Assembly (NCBI GenBank): GCA_026003255.1 | Contig: BPGX01000002.1 | Span: 310,001-374,000 of the forward strand | Origin: Bacteroidia bacterium | GTDB lineage: Bacteria > Bacteroidota > Bacteroidia > B-17B0 > Aurantibacillaceae | Direction of reading: 5' to 3' | Length of the DNA stretch: 64,000 nt | Notes under the pieces: generated by a model | What the model was told of the DNA's origin: nothing | The model's database searches: none | The model's input: only the letters and a program-made list of their open reading frames with translations | Part shown: one piece after another, positions 44,922 through 53,583 of the stretch | Numbering within the stretch: the stretch's first letter is position 1 | Layout: each line of letters starts with the position of its first letter | Program-made: the position numbers and the translations under genes

Positions 44922-47185
44922 TGCGATTAAAAAGTATCCTATATTTTTTTCTGATTTTAGTATATCAGATAAATTATGCACAATACATTCGTGTAGTTGA
45001 TTCTTTTTCTAATTCCCATATTGCTTATGCTACAATTGAACTTAAAGACATCAAACAAAATAAAAAATATATTTATCAAACCGATTCTGCCGGTTCTGTT
45101 GTCATAAACTTGTCTGATAAAAATTCCTGCAGGTACTCTATTGTTGTATTAGCTCTCGGTTATGCTACATTTTCTGATACGCTATATTGTCCGTTTGACA
45201 CTTTAATACTTTCTCTGAAAAAAACAGATCATCAATTAGATGAAATAGTAATAACCGGTGAACCTGTTCCTATTGAAAAAGAGAAAAGCGTTTATCAGAT
45301 TAAAATTATTAGTGAAGAAAAAATAAAAGCAATGGCAGCTCAAAACCTGCGAGATGTGTTGACCAATCAAGCATATATGAGAATTAATCAGGATAATATA
45401 CTGGGAAGTTCTGTAAACATGTTAGGCCTTTCAGGTCAGGCCATCAAAATTATGATTGATGGAGTTCCGGTGATTGGACGACTAAATGGGAATATTGACC
45501 TATCACAAATAAACATGAACAGTGTAGAAAGAATTGAAATCATTGAAGGTCCAATGGCCGTGAAGTATGGAACGGATGCTATGGGCGGAGTAATAAACAT
45601 TATCACAAAAAAATCATCTTCTCAAAAATTAATAAGTAAAACAATGCTATATTATGAAAGTAATGGCACATACAACAGTAACACAACATTGTTGATTTCA
45701 CATAAAAAGCATCAGTTGAATGTCAATGTTGGACGAAATTTTTTTGATGGATGGCGACCCGATGAAAAAAAATTTCATTTTGAAAAAGTAAAAATAGCAG
45801 ATTCCACAAGATACAAGATATGGAAACCAAAAGAACAGTATTTTGGCTTTATAACAGATAACATTCAATTAAAAAAATCCCAATTAATTTTAAATGCGGA
45901 TTATTTTTTTGAAACTATTGAAGATAAAGGGAAACCGAAACTACCTTATTATGAATCAGCATTTGATAATTTCTACAAAACATTTAGAAATAATCAAAAG
46001 ATACAATTTAATTCATCCGTTTCCAAAACTGGAAATATTGACATTATTGCATCCAGAAATTACTTCAAACGAATTAAAAACAGTTATTACAACGACTTAA
46101 CATCTCTGGAAAAAACATTAACTACTAACACAGGAGATCAAGATACCAGTATTTTTCAAATGTACATGAGCCGTGGAGTTTTTAGCAACAAACTATTTAG
46201 AAACATTTATGAAGTCGGTTATGATGTTTATACAGAAAGTGCTTTGAGTAGCATCATTCAAAACAAAAAACAAAGACAGACAGACATGGCGATGTTTTTA
46301 TCATACAATATTGAACTCAAAAACAAACTGAAAGTAAAACCTTCACTTAGAGCAAGTTACAATTCTTTATACTCTACGCCAATTATTCCCTCCGTTCATT
46401 TTCTATACACGTTTAATAATAAAACAAGAAACGAATCACAACACACATCTAACATTCGTTTGTCTTATTCAAAAGGGTTCCGAACACCTTCATTAAAAGA
46501 ATTGTTTTTGAACTTTGTTGATATTAACCATAATATTATCGGGAATTCGTCATTAAAACCAGAATTATCCGATTTTTTCAATGGGGCTTTTAATTACAAT
46601 TATTTTTCGTCAAATACAAAGATTAAAACAACATTCTCTGTCTTTTACAACCACGTGTATAACCTGATTCAGCTAGCACAAGTTAATAGTGCTATCAATC
46701 AATACTCTTATGTAAACATTTCTGAAATCAACACAATGGGAACTAATTTGAATTTTAATTATGAATACAAAAATATTCAATCCAATATCACTCTTGCATA
46801 TACAGGACTCAATTATCCAAACATTAAAAGTTCAGAAAAATTATTCTATCCGGAGGTTATTTTGAATTTAAGTTACAACATTAAATCTCTTTCCTCACAA
46901 ATCAATTTATTTTCTAAATACAACGGCAAACTTCCATATTATTCTATCAATGGCAGCGATGATTCCAATTATCAAATTAATTATTCAAAAGATTATTTTC
47001 AAATAGACATTAATTATTCTTTTACATTTTTCAAAGAAAGAATGAATGTAGCCATCGGAATTAAAAATTTAATGAACAACACATTTTTGAATTTCAGTTC
47101 AGGCGGAGCACACTCTTCTGGTGGAATGTATATCAGCACCGGAAGAACTTATTTTGTTCAATGTACATTAAATTTAAAGAAATGA
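44918..47185 (+). CDS. TonB-dependent outer-membrane receptor (HmuR-like)
   Basis: A 755-residue TonB-dependent receptor. The signal peptide (LYFFLILVYQINYAQ) supports the ATG at 44918 (an adjacent in-frame ATG is at 44921). A carboxypeptidase-like N-terminal domain (VVDSFSNSHIAYATIELKD) is followed by the plug (DEIVITGEPVPIEKEKSVYQ, IKIMIDGVPVIGRLNG, RIEIIEGPMAVKYGTDAMGG) and a long beta-barrel. Barrel sequences SYSKGFRTPSLKELFLNF and LKPELSDF are typical of haem/siderophore receptors. Its context makes a porphyrin or metal-complex ligand likely. Confidence 0.92.
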   Translation: MMRLKSILYFFLILVYQINYAQYIRVVDSFSNSHIAYATIELKDIKQNKKYIYQTDSAGSVVINLSDKNSCRYSIVVLALGYATFSDTLYCPFDTLILSLKKTDHQLDEIVITGEPVPIEKEKSVYQIKIISEEKIKAMAAQNLRDVLTNQAYMRINQDNILGSSVNMLGLSGQAIKIMIDGVPVIGRLNGNIDLSQINMNSVERIEIIEGPMAVKYGTDAMGGVINIITKKSSSQKLISKTMLYYESNGTYNSNTTLLISHKKHQLNVNVGRNFFDGWRPDEKKFHFEKVKIADSTRYKIWKPKEQYFGFITDNIQLKKSQLILNADYFFETIEDKGKPKLPYYESAFDNFYKTFRNNQKIQFNSSVSKTGNIDIIASRNYFKRIKNSYYNDLTSLEKTLTTNTGDQDTSIFQMYMSRGVFSNKLFRNIYEVGYDVYTESALSSIIQNKKQRQTDMAMFLSYNIELKNKLKVKPSLRASYNSLYSTPIIPSVHFLYTFNNKTRNESQHTSNIRLSYSKGFRTPSLKELFLNFVDINHNIIGNSSLKPELSDFFNGAFNYNYFSSNTKIKTTFSVFYNHVYNLIQLAQVNSAINQYSYVNISEINTMGTNLNFNYEYKNIQSNITLAYTGLNYPNIKSSEKLFYPEVILNLSYNIKSLSSQINLFSKYNGKLPYYSINGSDDSNYQINYSKDYFQIDINYSFTFFKERMNVAIGIKNLMNNTFLNFSSGGAHSSGGMYISTGRTYFVQCTLNLKK

Positions 47186-48138
47186 GTATGAAAAGATTTT
47201 TTTATCTAATTCCTGTATTGGCTCTTTTAGCGTGTAAAAAGAGAGAATTACCTGTTCCAAAGCATCAACAAGGAAATATAAACAAAGTAAGCATTCCCAT
47301 GACTTCATCTTACAAATATCAAATATATTTTTCTTTAAAAAATAATGCTATTATGAAACAACAACTCAAAACCTTATGGGACATATGTTTTCATTGTAAA
47401 AGTAAAAAAATTATTTTGAACTCTTCTAAAATGATGTTTGCTATGAAAACGAATTTTACTAACTTCTCTGATGTTACAGATTCTACAGGATTTCAACAAG
47501 GGAAACGTTATGACTCACCAACCGGCAATCTGGATAGTACGGCTATTGGTAATTGGGAAAATGATAATAAAGTGTATATTATTGATCGTGGCTTCAATGA
47601 AAATGGTCAACATCTTGGATTTAAAAAATTGAAAATAGTTTCTTTTAATAATCAAACATTTACATTTTCGGTAGCAGATTTGAATGACTCTCAAGGTCAA
47701 ACATTTCAAGTGTTACAAGACACAAATTATAATTTTATCGGATTTTCATTTCAGGATAACCAAATCAAAATAATTGAACCTCCTAAAACTGAATGGGATA
47801 TTGTTTTTACACAATACACAGAACGATTATCACAACCATATTTAGTGCTTGGTTGTTTATTAAACAGATACAATACTTATGCAACAGTGACAAAACAAGT
47901 AACATTCGAATCTCTAAATTACAATACCGCCTTAAATTATTCACTATCCTCTAACATCAATATTATTGGCTATAATTGGAAAGAATACGATTTTAATTCT
48001 TCTTCATATATTGTGTTTTCCAATTTTACTTATATTATTCGGGATTCTGAAAATTATTACTATAAATTACGTTTCATTGACTTTTATAATTCTAATGGAG
48101 AAAAGGGTTATCCTACTTTTGAATTTCAACGGCTGTGA
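47182..48138 (+). CDS. HmuY-like lipoprotein
   Basis: A 318-residue lipoprotein with signal MKRFFYLIPVLALLAC (Cys18 from ATG 47182; ATG 47188 is also possible). HmuY-like elements include TLWDICFHCKSKKIILNSSK, FTFSVADLNDSQGQTFQVLQ, PPKTEWDIVFTQYTERL and NIIGYNWKEYDF. It is a second, lipid-anchored copy of the protein type encoded by the first gene of the operon. It overlaps the receptor's stop (ATGA), so it is translated with the receptor. It probably passes ligand to it at the outer membrane. Confidence 0.82.
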   Translation: MSMKRFFYLIPVLALLACKKRELPVPKHQQGNINKVSIPMTSSYKYQIYFSLKNNAIMKQQLKTLWDICFHCKSKKIILNSSKMMFAMKTNFTNFSDVTDSTGFQQGKRYDSPTGNLDSTAIGNWENDNKVYIIDRGFNENGQHLGFKKLKIVSFNNQTFTFSVADLNDSQGQTFQVLQDTNYNFIGFSFQDNQIKIIEPPKTEWDIVFTQYTERLSQPYLVLGCLLNRYNTYATVTKQVTFESLNYNTALNYSLSSNINIIGYNWKEYDFNSSSYIVFSNFTYIIRDSENYYYKLRFIDFYNSNGEKGYPTFEFQRL

Positions 48139-48218
48139 GTTAAAAAATACTTTAATTTGTTTCAAATAAATCGTATTATCCATCTTATTCTTATCTTTAT
48201 GCCCTTGTTTTATTATCT

Positions 48219-49664
48219 GTGAAAAAACTGCATTTATTACTCATTCGTTCGTTCTTGCCGCCTTTTATAATCACGCTTTTTGTGAGTACATTTTTATTTT
48301 TTTTAGTAGAAGTAGTAATTACTTATCTGGATGATTTTGTAGGAAAAGGATTAAGCGCCTGGGTGCTTACACAATTATTCACTTACGCTTTTCTGGCTAT
48401 TGTTCCCAAATGTATTCCGCTTGCTATTTTACTGGCTTCTATTATGACCTTAGGAAATCTTGCTGAAAACTATGAATTGGCGGCAATGAAAAGCGCAGGA
48501 CTTTCTCTGTTTCGTATTCTTTATCCGTTGGTATTATTGATGCTTATATTAGCAGGAATAACGTTTGCTTTCAATAATTATTTATTACCTAAATTAATGT
48601 TAGAATCCCAATCGCTATTATTTGATATTCGTCAGACCAAGCCCTCGGTTAATATCAAAGAAAAAACATTTTATAATCAAATTGAAAATATATCTATTCG
48701 TGTAGAAAAAAAATACAATGATGGACATAGTTTGAAAGGGGTATTAATTTATGATCATTCGTCTGGTGCGGGAAATAACATTCAACTGTATGCCGATAGC
48801 GGATACATGTTTACTTCATCGGATACCAATTATTTAATCATTCGCTTGTTTAATGGTACAAGATATGAAAACGTTCAGAATGAAAATTCTTATCAACGAT
48901 TTCCGTTAAGCATTATGCAATTCAAAGAAATCGAAATAAATATTGATCTTACTGGATTTAAACTCAAACGAACCGACAAAGAACTGTTTCGTCAAAATAC
49001 CGAAATGATGAATATGTGGGAACTTCAACAGGAAGCAGATTCTCTAAAACATTCAAAAGAATTACACCATGAGTCCATTTATTCACAGCTCAAAAATTAT
49101 TTTTTCTCACGAGTAATTAATAACGATAGCAATCAAAAATGTGTTAGTATTGAAAAGATAAATAATCACTTGTCTCAGGCAGAGAAAAGTTTATTGAAAG
49201 AAATGCAGGTCAATCAATACCGTTCATTAAGTGCGTTTTTAGAAGCCGAAATTTTGAGTATCAAAGGAATTGAGAGAAGAATTGCTGAACATTGGGTTGC
49301 GTGGCACGAGCGTTTGGTTGTATCTATGGCTTGTATCATTTTGTTTTTTGTGGGGGCTCCATTAGGTTCTATTATTCGCAAAGGTGGATTAGGTTTACCG
49401 GTTGTAGTGGCTACTTTGTTTTTTATTTTATACATGATCTTAACCGACTCATTAAGAAGCATGGCAATGGAACTGATTTTGCCACCAGTAATTGCCATGT
49501 GGTTGCCGTTATTTATATTTTTTATGATAGGAATTTTTCTCACATACAAAGCTGCTCATGATTCTGTTTTATTTGATGTAGATTGGTATATCCAGAAAAT
49601 CAAATCATTACTGAATCTTAAAAGTTCAAAAACAATCAAAGAAAATTCTGAAAACCTAATCTAA
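48219..49664 (+). CDS. LptF/LptG-family permease (YjgP/YjgQ)
   Basis: A 481-residue inner-membrane permease of the lipopolysaccharide exporter LptB2FG. Three N-terminal helices (LLLIRSFLPPFIITLFVSTF), a long periplasmic beta-jellyroll and three C-terminal helices (FFVGAPLGSIIRKGGLG, VVVATLFFILYMILTD) fit the family. The start is probably the GTG at 48219. The product carries LPS from the inner membrane to the periplasmic bridge. The LptB ATPase is not in the window. Confidence 0.9.
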   Translation: MKKLHLLLIRSFLPPFIITLFVSTFLFFLVEVVITYLDDFVGKGLSAWVLTQLFTYAFLAIVPKCIPLAILLASIMTLGNLAENYELAAMKSAGLSLFRILYPLVLLMLILAGITFAFNNYLLPKLMLESQSLLFDIRQTKPSVNIKEKTFYNQIENISIRVEKKYNDGHSLKGVLIYDHSSGAGNNIQLYADSGYMFTSSDTNYLIIRLFNGTRYENVQNENSYQRFPLSIMQFKEIEINIDLTGFKLKRTDKELFRQNTEMMNMWELQQEADSLKHSKELHHESIYSQLKNYFFSRVINNDSNQKCVSIEKINNHLSQAEKSLLKEMQVNQYRSLSAFLEAEILSIKGIERRIAEHWVAWHERLVVSMACIILFFVGAPLGSIIRKGGLGLPVVVATLFFILYMILTDSLRSMAMELILPPVIAMWLPLFIFFMIGIFLTYKAAHDSVLFDVDWYIQKIKSLLNLKSSKTIKENSENLI

Positions 49665-49702
49665 TTTTTGCTTAGTAAATAATTTTAGATGAATAGCATG
49701 CT

Positions 49703-50905
49703 ATGAAAGTACTATTAATTGCTCATAAAAATCCCTTTCCGCCAGATGATGGCGGGAAAATGGGCATTTACACGATGATTAATGGTTTATTGATAAATAA
49801 GATTGAATTGGATGTATTAATCATGAATCCATCAAAAGTATTCCGACCAATTGATAAAAATATAGTGCCATCAGAAATTCAAAAATTAGAAAGCCAAGTT
49901 ATTGATACCAATATAAAACCACATTCTGCTTTATTAAATTTATTTACCAATCAATCCTATTTTATTTCACGTTTTTGGGATAAAACTTTTGAAAAAAAAC
50001 TGATTGCTTCTTTGAAACAAACTCAATATGATATTATTCAATTAGAAAGTATTTTTTCTGCTGTTTATCTTCCTGTGATAAAAAAATACTCGAATGCTAA
50101 AATCATTTTAAGTGCGCATAATATTGAACATCAAATCTGGGAACGAGTTATACAACACGAAAAAAATTTATTAAAGAAATGGTATTTGAACCTTCAAATA
50201 AAACGATTAAAAGCGTTTGAAATAAAATTATTTCAAGAAGTAGATGGCATTACAACAGTAACAGAATTGGATAAGAAAAACATTTTATCATTCGCACCAA
50301 ATAAGCCCATTGTAGTTACACCCAATGGAATGGATATGCGAAAATTTAAAGTTGCGCCATTTGAACAACAAGATTTAAATACCATCTTTTTTCTTGGATC
50401 ATTAGATTGGATGCCCAATCAACAAGGGATTGTGTGGTTTTTGGATAATGTTTGGAACAAAGTGCTGGAAAAACTTCCGGATATTAAATTAGTGATTGCT
50501 GGAAAAAATATTCCAGAATGGTTGTTGAATCGAAAAGAAAAAAATGTGCGGTATTATTCAAATGTTCCAGATGTAAAAGAGTTGTACCATTCGTATGCAA
50601 TTATGATTGTACCTTTGCTGGCTGGTAGTGGTATTCGTGTAAAGATTATTGAAGGTATGTCATTCGGAAAATGTATTATTTCAACAAGCATAGGTGCCGA
50701 AGGCGTTCCTTATGAAAAAAATAAAAACATTATCATAACCGATACACCAGAAGAATTTGCTGCTGCAATAGTAGATTGCATTCAACATCCTGAAAAAATC
50801 AAACAAATACAGCAAGCTGCACGACAAACAGCAGAAAAACATTATAGTCGCGAAAGTGTATATTTGCCACTGGTTAATTTATACAAAGAACTTTTACAAA
50901 AATAA
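49703..50905 (+). CDS. Glycosyltransferase, GT-B fold
   Basis: A 400-residue glycosyltransferase. The N-terminus is LLIAHKNPFPPDDGGKMG and the C-terminal nucleotide-sugar domain has TVTELDKKNI, VTPNGMDMRKF, IFFLGSLDWMPNQQGIVWFL, NVPDVKELYHSY and LLAGSGIRVKIIEGMSFGK, as in sugar transferases of the GT4 type. It may act in lipopolysaccharide or surface glycan synthesis; adjacency to the LptF/G gene is suggestive only. Der starts 12 bases later. Confidence 0.9.
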   Translation: MKVLLIAHKNPFPPDDGGKMGIYTMINGLLINKIELDVLIMNPSKVFRPIDKNIVPSEIQKLESQVIDTNIKPHSALLNLFTNQSYFISRFWDKTFEKKLIASLKQTQYDIIQLESIFSAVYLPVIKKYSNAKIILSAHNIEHQIWERVIQHEKNLLKKWYLNLQIKRLKAFEIKLFQEVDGITTVTELDKKNILSFAPNKPIVVTPNGMDMRKFKVAPFEQQDLNTIFFLGSLDWMPNQQGIVWFLDNVWNKVLEKLPDIKLVIAGKNIPEWLLNRKEKNVRYYSNVPDVKELYHSYAIMIVPLLAGSGIRVKIIEGMSFGKCIISTSIGAEGVPYEKNKNIIITDTPEEFAAAIVDCIQHPEKIKQIQQAARQTAEKHYSRESVYLPLVNLYKELLQK

Positions 50906-50917
50906 TCATTGACCATT

Positions 50918-52240
50918 ATGAGCGTAATCGTTTCAATCATAGGAAGACCAAATGTCGGGAAATCTACTTTATTTAATCGTCTTACTAAAACACAGGATGC
51001 CATTGTGGATGAAACGCCCGGCGTTACAAGAGACCGACATTACGGAAAAGTAGAATGGGGGAATATAGAGTTTACAATAATTGACACTGGAGGTTATATG
51101 AAGAACTCGGAAGATGCTTTTGAAAAATATATCAATCAACAAGTACAATTGGCTATTGAAGAAAGTCAAATTATATTACTTACAGTTGATGCAAAAGATG
51201 GACTTACCGAATGGGATAAGGACGTGGCAAATGTTGCGAGAAAATATAACAAACCCATTCTTTTAGTAGTAAATAAAGTAGACAATAGCGAAATGCTTGC
51301 ATCTATCTATGATTTTTATTCACTTGGTTTTAATAACATTTACCCTATTTCTTCTATCAGCGGGAGCGGGACAGGAGAATTATTAGATGCGATTGAAAAA
51401 CTGATTAATGAACAATTTAAGGATGAATTAAAACAAGATTTACCAGACGATGATTTTCCTAAAATAGCCATTGTTGGAAGGCCTAATGTTGGAAAATCTT
51501 CATTGATTAATGCTTTATTGGGTGATGAAAAGCACATAGTATCTGATATTCCGGGTACTACGAGAGATTCTATTCATACATTTTACAATAAGTTTAATTT
51601 AAAGTGCTGGTTAATTGACACGGCAGGATTGAGAAGAAAAAGCAGAGTAAAAGATGATATCGAATTTTACAGTACATTAAGAACTATTCGTGCTATTGAA
51701 CAAAGCGATGTTTGTATTTTAATGCTTGATGCCACACAAGGTATAGAAGCACAGGATTTGCATATTTTTCAAACTATAATTGAAAATAAAAAAGGCGTTG
51801 TAATTGCCGTTAATAAATGGGATTTGATAAAAGATAAATATAGCAATATCACTAAAGATTATGAGGAAGAAATTAAAAAAAGAATAGCGCCTTTTGTGGA
51901 TGTACCCATTATTTTTACTTCCACTGTTGATAAAACAAGATTACTCAAATTATTGGAAACAGCCATTCAGGTTCAACAAAAAAGAAAATTTCACATTCCT
52001 ACACATGAATTAAATGAGTTTTTTCAGGAAATTATGAACCAAACTCCACCCCCTTCTGTAAAAGGTAAATTTGTAAAAATAAAATATGTTACTCAGGTAA
52101 ACGAAGCGCCCGTATTTCTTTTATTTTGTAATCTTCCTCAATATCTACCAGAATCTTACAAACGTTTTTTAGAAAACAAATTACGAGAAAAATATGATTT
52201 TAAGGGCGTACCCATCAATATGGTGCTAAAAAAGAAATAA
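50918..52240 (+). CDS. der: Ribosome biogenesis GTPase Der
   Basis: A 440-residue double GTPase needed for 50S subunit assembly. The first G domain is IIGRPNVGKSTLFNRL, the second IVGRPNVGKSSLINAL, and the C-terminal KH-like domain begins near HIPTHELNEFFQEI and ends RFLENKLREKYDFKGVPI. Both domains have NKVD/NKWD and SSIS/TSTV specificity motifs. ATG 50918 is preferred; a TTG nine bases upstream is in frame. Confidence 0.97.
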   Translation: MSVIVSIIGRPNVGKSTLFNRLTKTQDAIVDETPGVTRDRHYGKVEWGNIEFTIIDTGGYMKNSEDAFEKYINQQVQLAIEESQIILLTVDAKDGLTEWDKDVANVARKYNKPILLVVNKVDNSEMLASIYDFYSLGFNNIYPISSISGSGTGELLDAIEKLINEQFKDELKQDLPDDDFPKIAIVGRPNVGKSSLINALLGDEKHIVSDIPGTTRDSIHTFYNKFNLKCWLIDTAGLRRKSRVKDDIEFYSTLRTIRAIEQSDVCILMLDATQGIEAQDLHIFQTIIENKKGVVIAVNKWDLIKDKYSNITKDYEEEIKKRIAPFVDVPIIFTSTVDKTRLLKLLETAIQVQQKRKFHIPTHELNEFFQEIMNQTPPPSVKGKFVKIKYVTQVNEAPVFLLFCNLPQYLPESYKRFLENKLREKYDFKGVPINMVLKKK

Positions 52241-52275
52241 ATACAAAAAGTTATTATTGTTGAAAATAAATTTTA

Positions 52276-52283
52276 TACATTTG
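52276..52283 (+). promoter_or_regulatory. -7 element (TACATTTG) for the peroxiredoxin fusion gene
   Basis: An exact TAnnTTTG match 21 bases before the ATG at 52305. The gene is therefore transcribed from its own promoter rather than only by read-through from der. Confidence 0.6.
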
Positions 52284-52304
52284 TATTCCTAAAAAATAAA
52301 AACT

Positions 52305-53120
52305 ATGGGAAAGAAAATATCTTCTAAAAAATCTTCTGCAAAAAGAACAACAAAAAAATCAGGCAAAAAAGTAAGCGCAAAAAAATCAGTTAAGAAAAGC
52401 AGCAAAAAAGCGAGTAAAAAAACGACGACTAAAAAGTCAACAAAAAAATCAGTTGCAAAAAAATCAGTGAAAAATGCCGCAAAAAAAGTCAGCAAAAAAG
52501 CAACAACAAAATCCTCCAAAAAATCGGTAAAAAAGATTACAAAAAAAGCAACTGTAAAAGTTAGTAAGAAAACAATATCCAGAAAAGAAAAACAAAAAAC
52601 TAAAGCATCTACATCTCAAACAACACAACAATCCTCAGTGAAATTTACTCCGCACATAACATCTTTAAAACCAGGTATGCCTGCACCCTATTTTGAAGGC
52701 ATTGATCAGGACGGAAATAAAGTAACACTCAATGATTTAGCAGGAAGTAAATTTGTTTTGTATTTTTATCCAAAAGATGATACGCCCGGCTGTACCAAAG
52801 AAGCATGCAATATCAGAGACAATTATCAAAGATTTTTAGATGCTGGATATACAGTGTTTGGTGTAAGTGCAGACAGTGTTGAAAGTCACAAAAAATTTAA
52901 AGAAAAATACAACTTGCCATTTTCTTTAATTTCTGACCCTGAGAAAAATATCATACGTGCCTATGATGTGTGGGGAAAGAAACAATTTATGGGAAAAATT
53001 TCAGAAGGATTAGTTCGTACTACTTTTGTAATTGATGAAAATGGAGTTATTTCAAATGTAATTACAAAAGTTGAGGTAGATAATCATACAGAACAGATTT
53101 TAAGATCTACTAATGAATAA
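52305..53120 (+). CDS. Histone H1-like lysine-rich tail fused to Bcp-type peroxiredoxin
   Basis: A 271-residue fusion. Residues 1 to about 105 are almost only Lys, Ser, Thr, Ala and Val in H1/Hc1-like repeats (KKSVKKSSKKASKKTTTKK). From about 113 (HITSLKPGMPAPYFEG) a complete Bcp/PrxQ thiol peroxidase follows, with YPKDDTPGCTKEACNIRDNY: peroxidatic Cys163, resolving Cys168, and the later GVSADSVESHKKF and VRTTFVIDENG. The tail should bind DNA or other polyanions and place the peroxidase at the nucleoid (inference). The ATG and both parts are in one uninterrupted frame. No similar fusion is known to me. Confidence 0.9.
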   Translation: MGKKISSKKSSAKRTTKKSGKKVSAKKSVKKSSKKASKKTTTKKSTKKSVAKKSVKNAAKKVSKKATTKSSKKSVKKITKKATVKVSKKTISRKEKQKTKASTSQTTQQSSVKFTPHITSLKPGMPAPYFEGIDQDGNKVTLNDLAGSKFVLYFYPKDDTPGCTKEACNIRDNYQRFLDAGYTVFGVSADSVESHKKFKEKYNLPFSLISDPEKNIIRAYDVWGKKQFMGKISEGLVRTTFVIDENGVISNVITKVEVDNHTEQILRSTNE

Positions 53121-53134
53121 AAGTTTGATGTGCG

Positions 53135-53142
53135 TATATTTG
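53135..53142 (+). promoter_or_regulatory. -7 element (TATATTTG) for tRNA-Val
   Basis: An exact TAnnTTTG match ending five bases before the mature tRNA 5' end. Confidence 0.55.
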
Positions 53143-53147
53143 ATTAA

Positions 53148-53219
53148 GGGCGGTTAGCTCAGTGGGAGAGCACTACTTTGACATGGTAGGGGTCGTAGGT
53201 TCGAATCCTACACCGCCCA
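53148..53219 (+). tRNA. tRNA-Val (GAC)
   Basis: A complete 72-base cloverleaf. The acceptor stem is GGGCGGT/ACCGCCC, the D arm GCTC/GAGC, the anticodon stem CTACT/GGTAG with loop TTGACAT (anticodon GAC), and the T arm GTAGG/CCTAC with TTCGAAT. The discriminator base is A; CCA is not encoded. Confidence 0.95.
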
Positions 53220-53583
53220 CATATTCAAATGTGTTGTAGGACATTGTTATAGAACATCGTGAGAACAATAAATTAAGTTTAATATAAATTCTATTTACAC
53301 ATTAGATTTGAAAGTGTAACTTCACTTCAAAGCCGTGGACAAAAAGATAAGAATAAAGCAATACATTGTGATAACGAGAATATTCACTTTGAGATTGTTT
53401 TGTTTCAATAAGTATCGAAACACACAATGACGGAACAACTCAAAACCATTTTATGAAACACATAAGCACATAGAAATTAACAATTTAGAACACATAGAAT
53501 AAAATCTATATTTTCTATGCATCCTATATATCTATGTGGTAAAAAATAACTCTCAACTCATCACTCATAATTCTCAATTCCTT
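53220..53583. other. Non-coding stretch with CACATAG-type repeats
   Basis: I see no gene here. From about 53458 it holds repeated CACATAG/CACATAA units, an inverted pair CACATAGA (53491-53498) and TCTATGTG (53531-53538), and AT-rich degenerate sequence. Confidence 0.6.
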
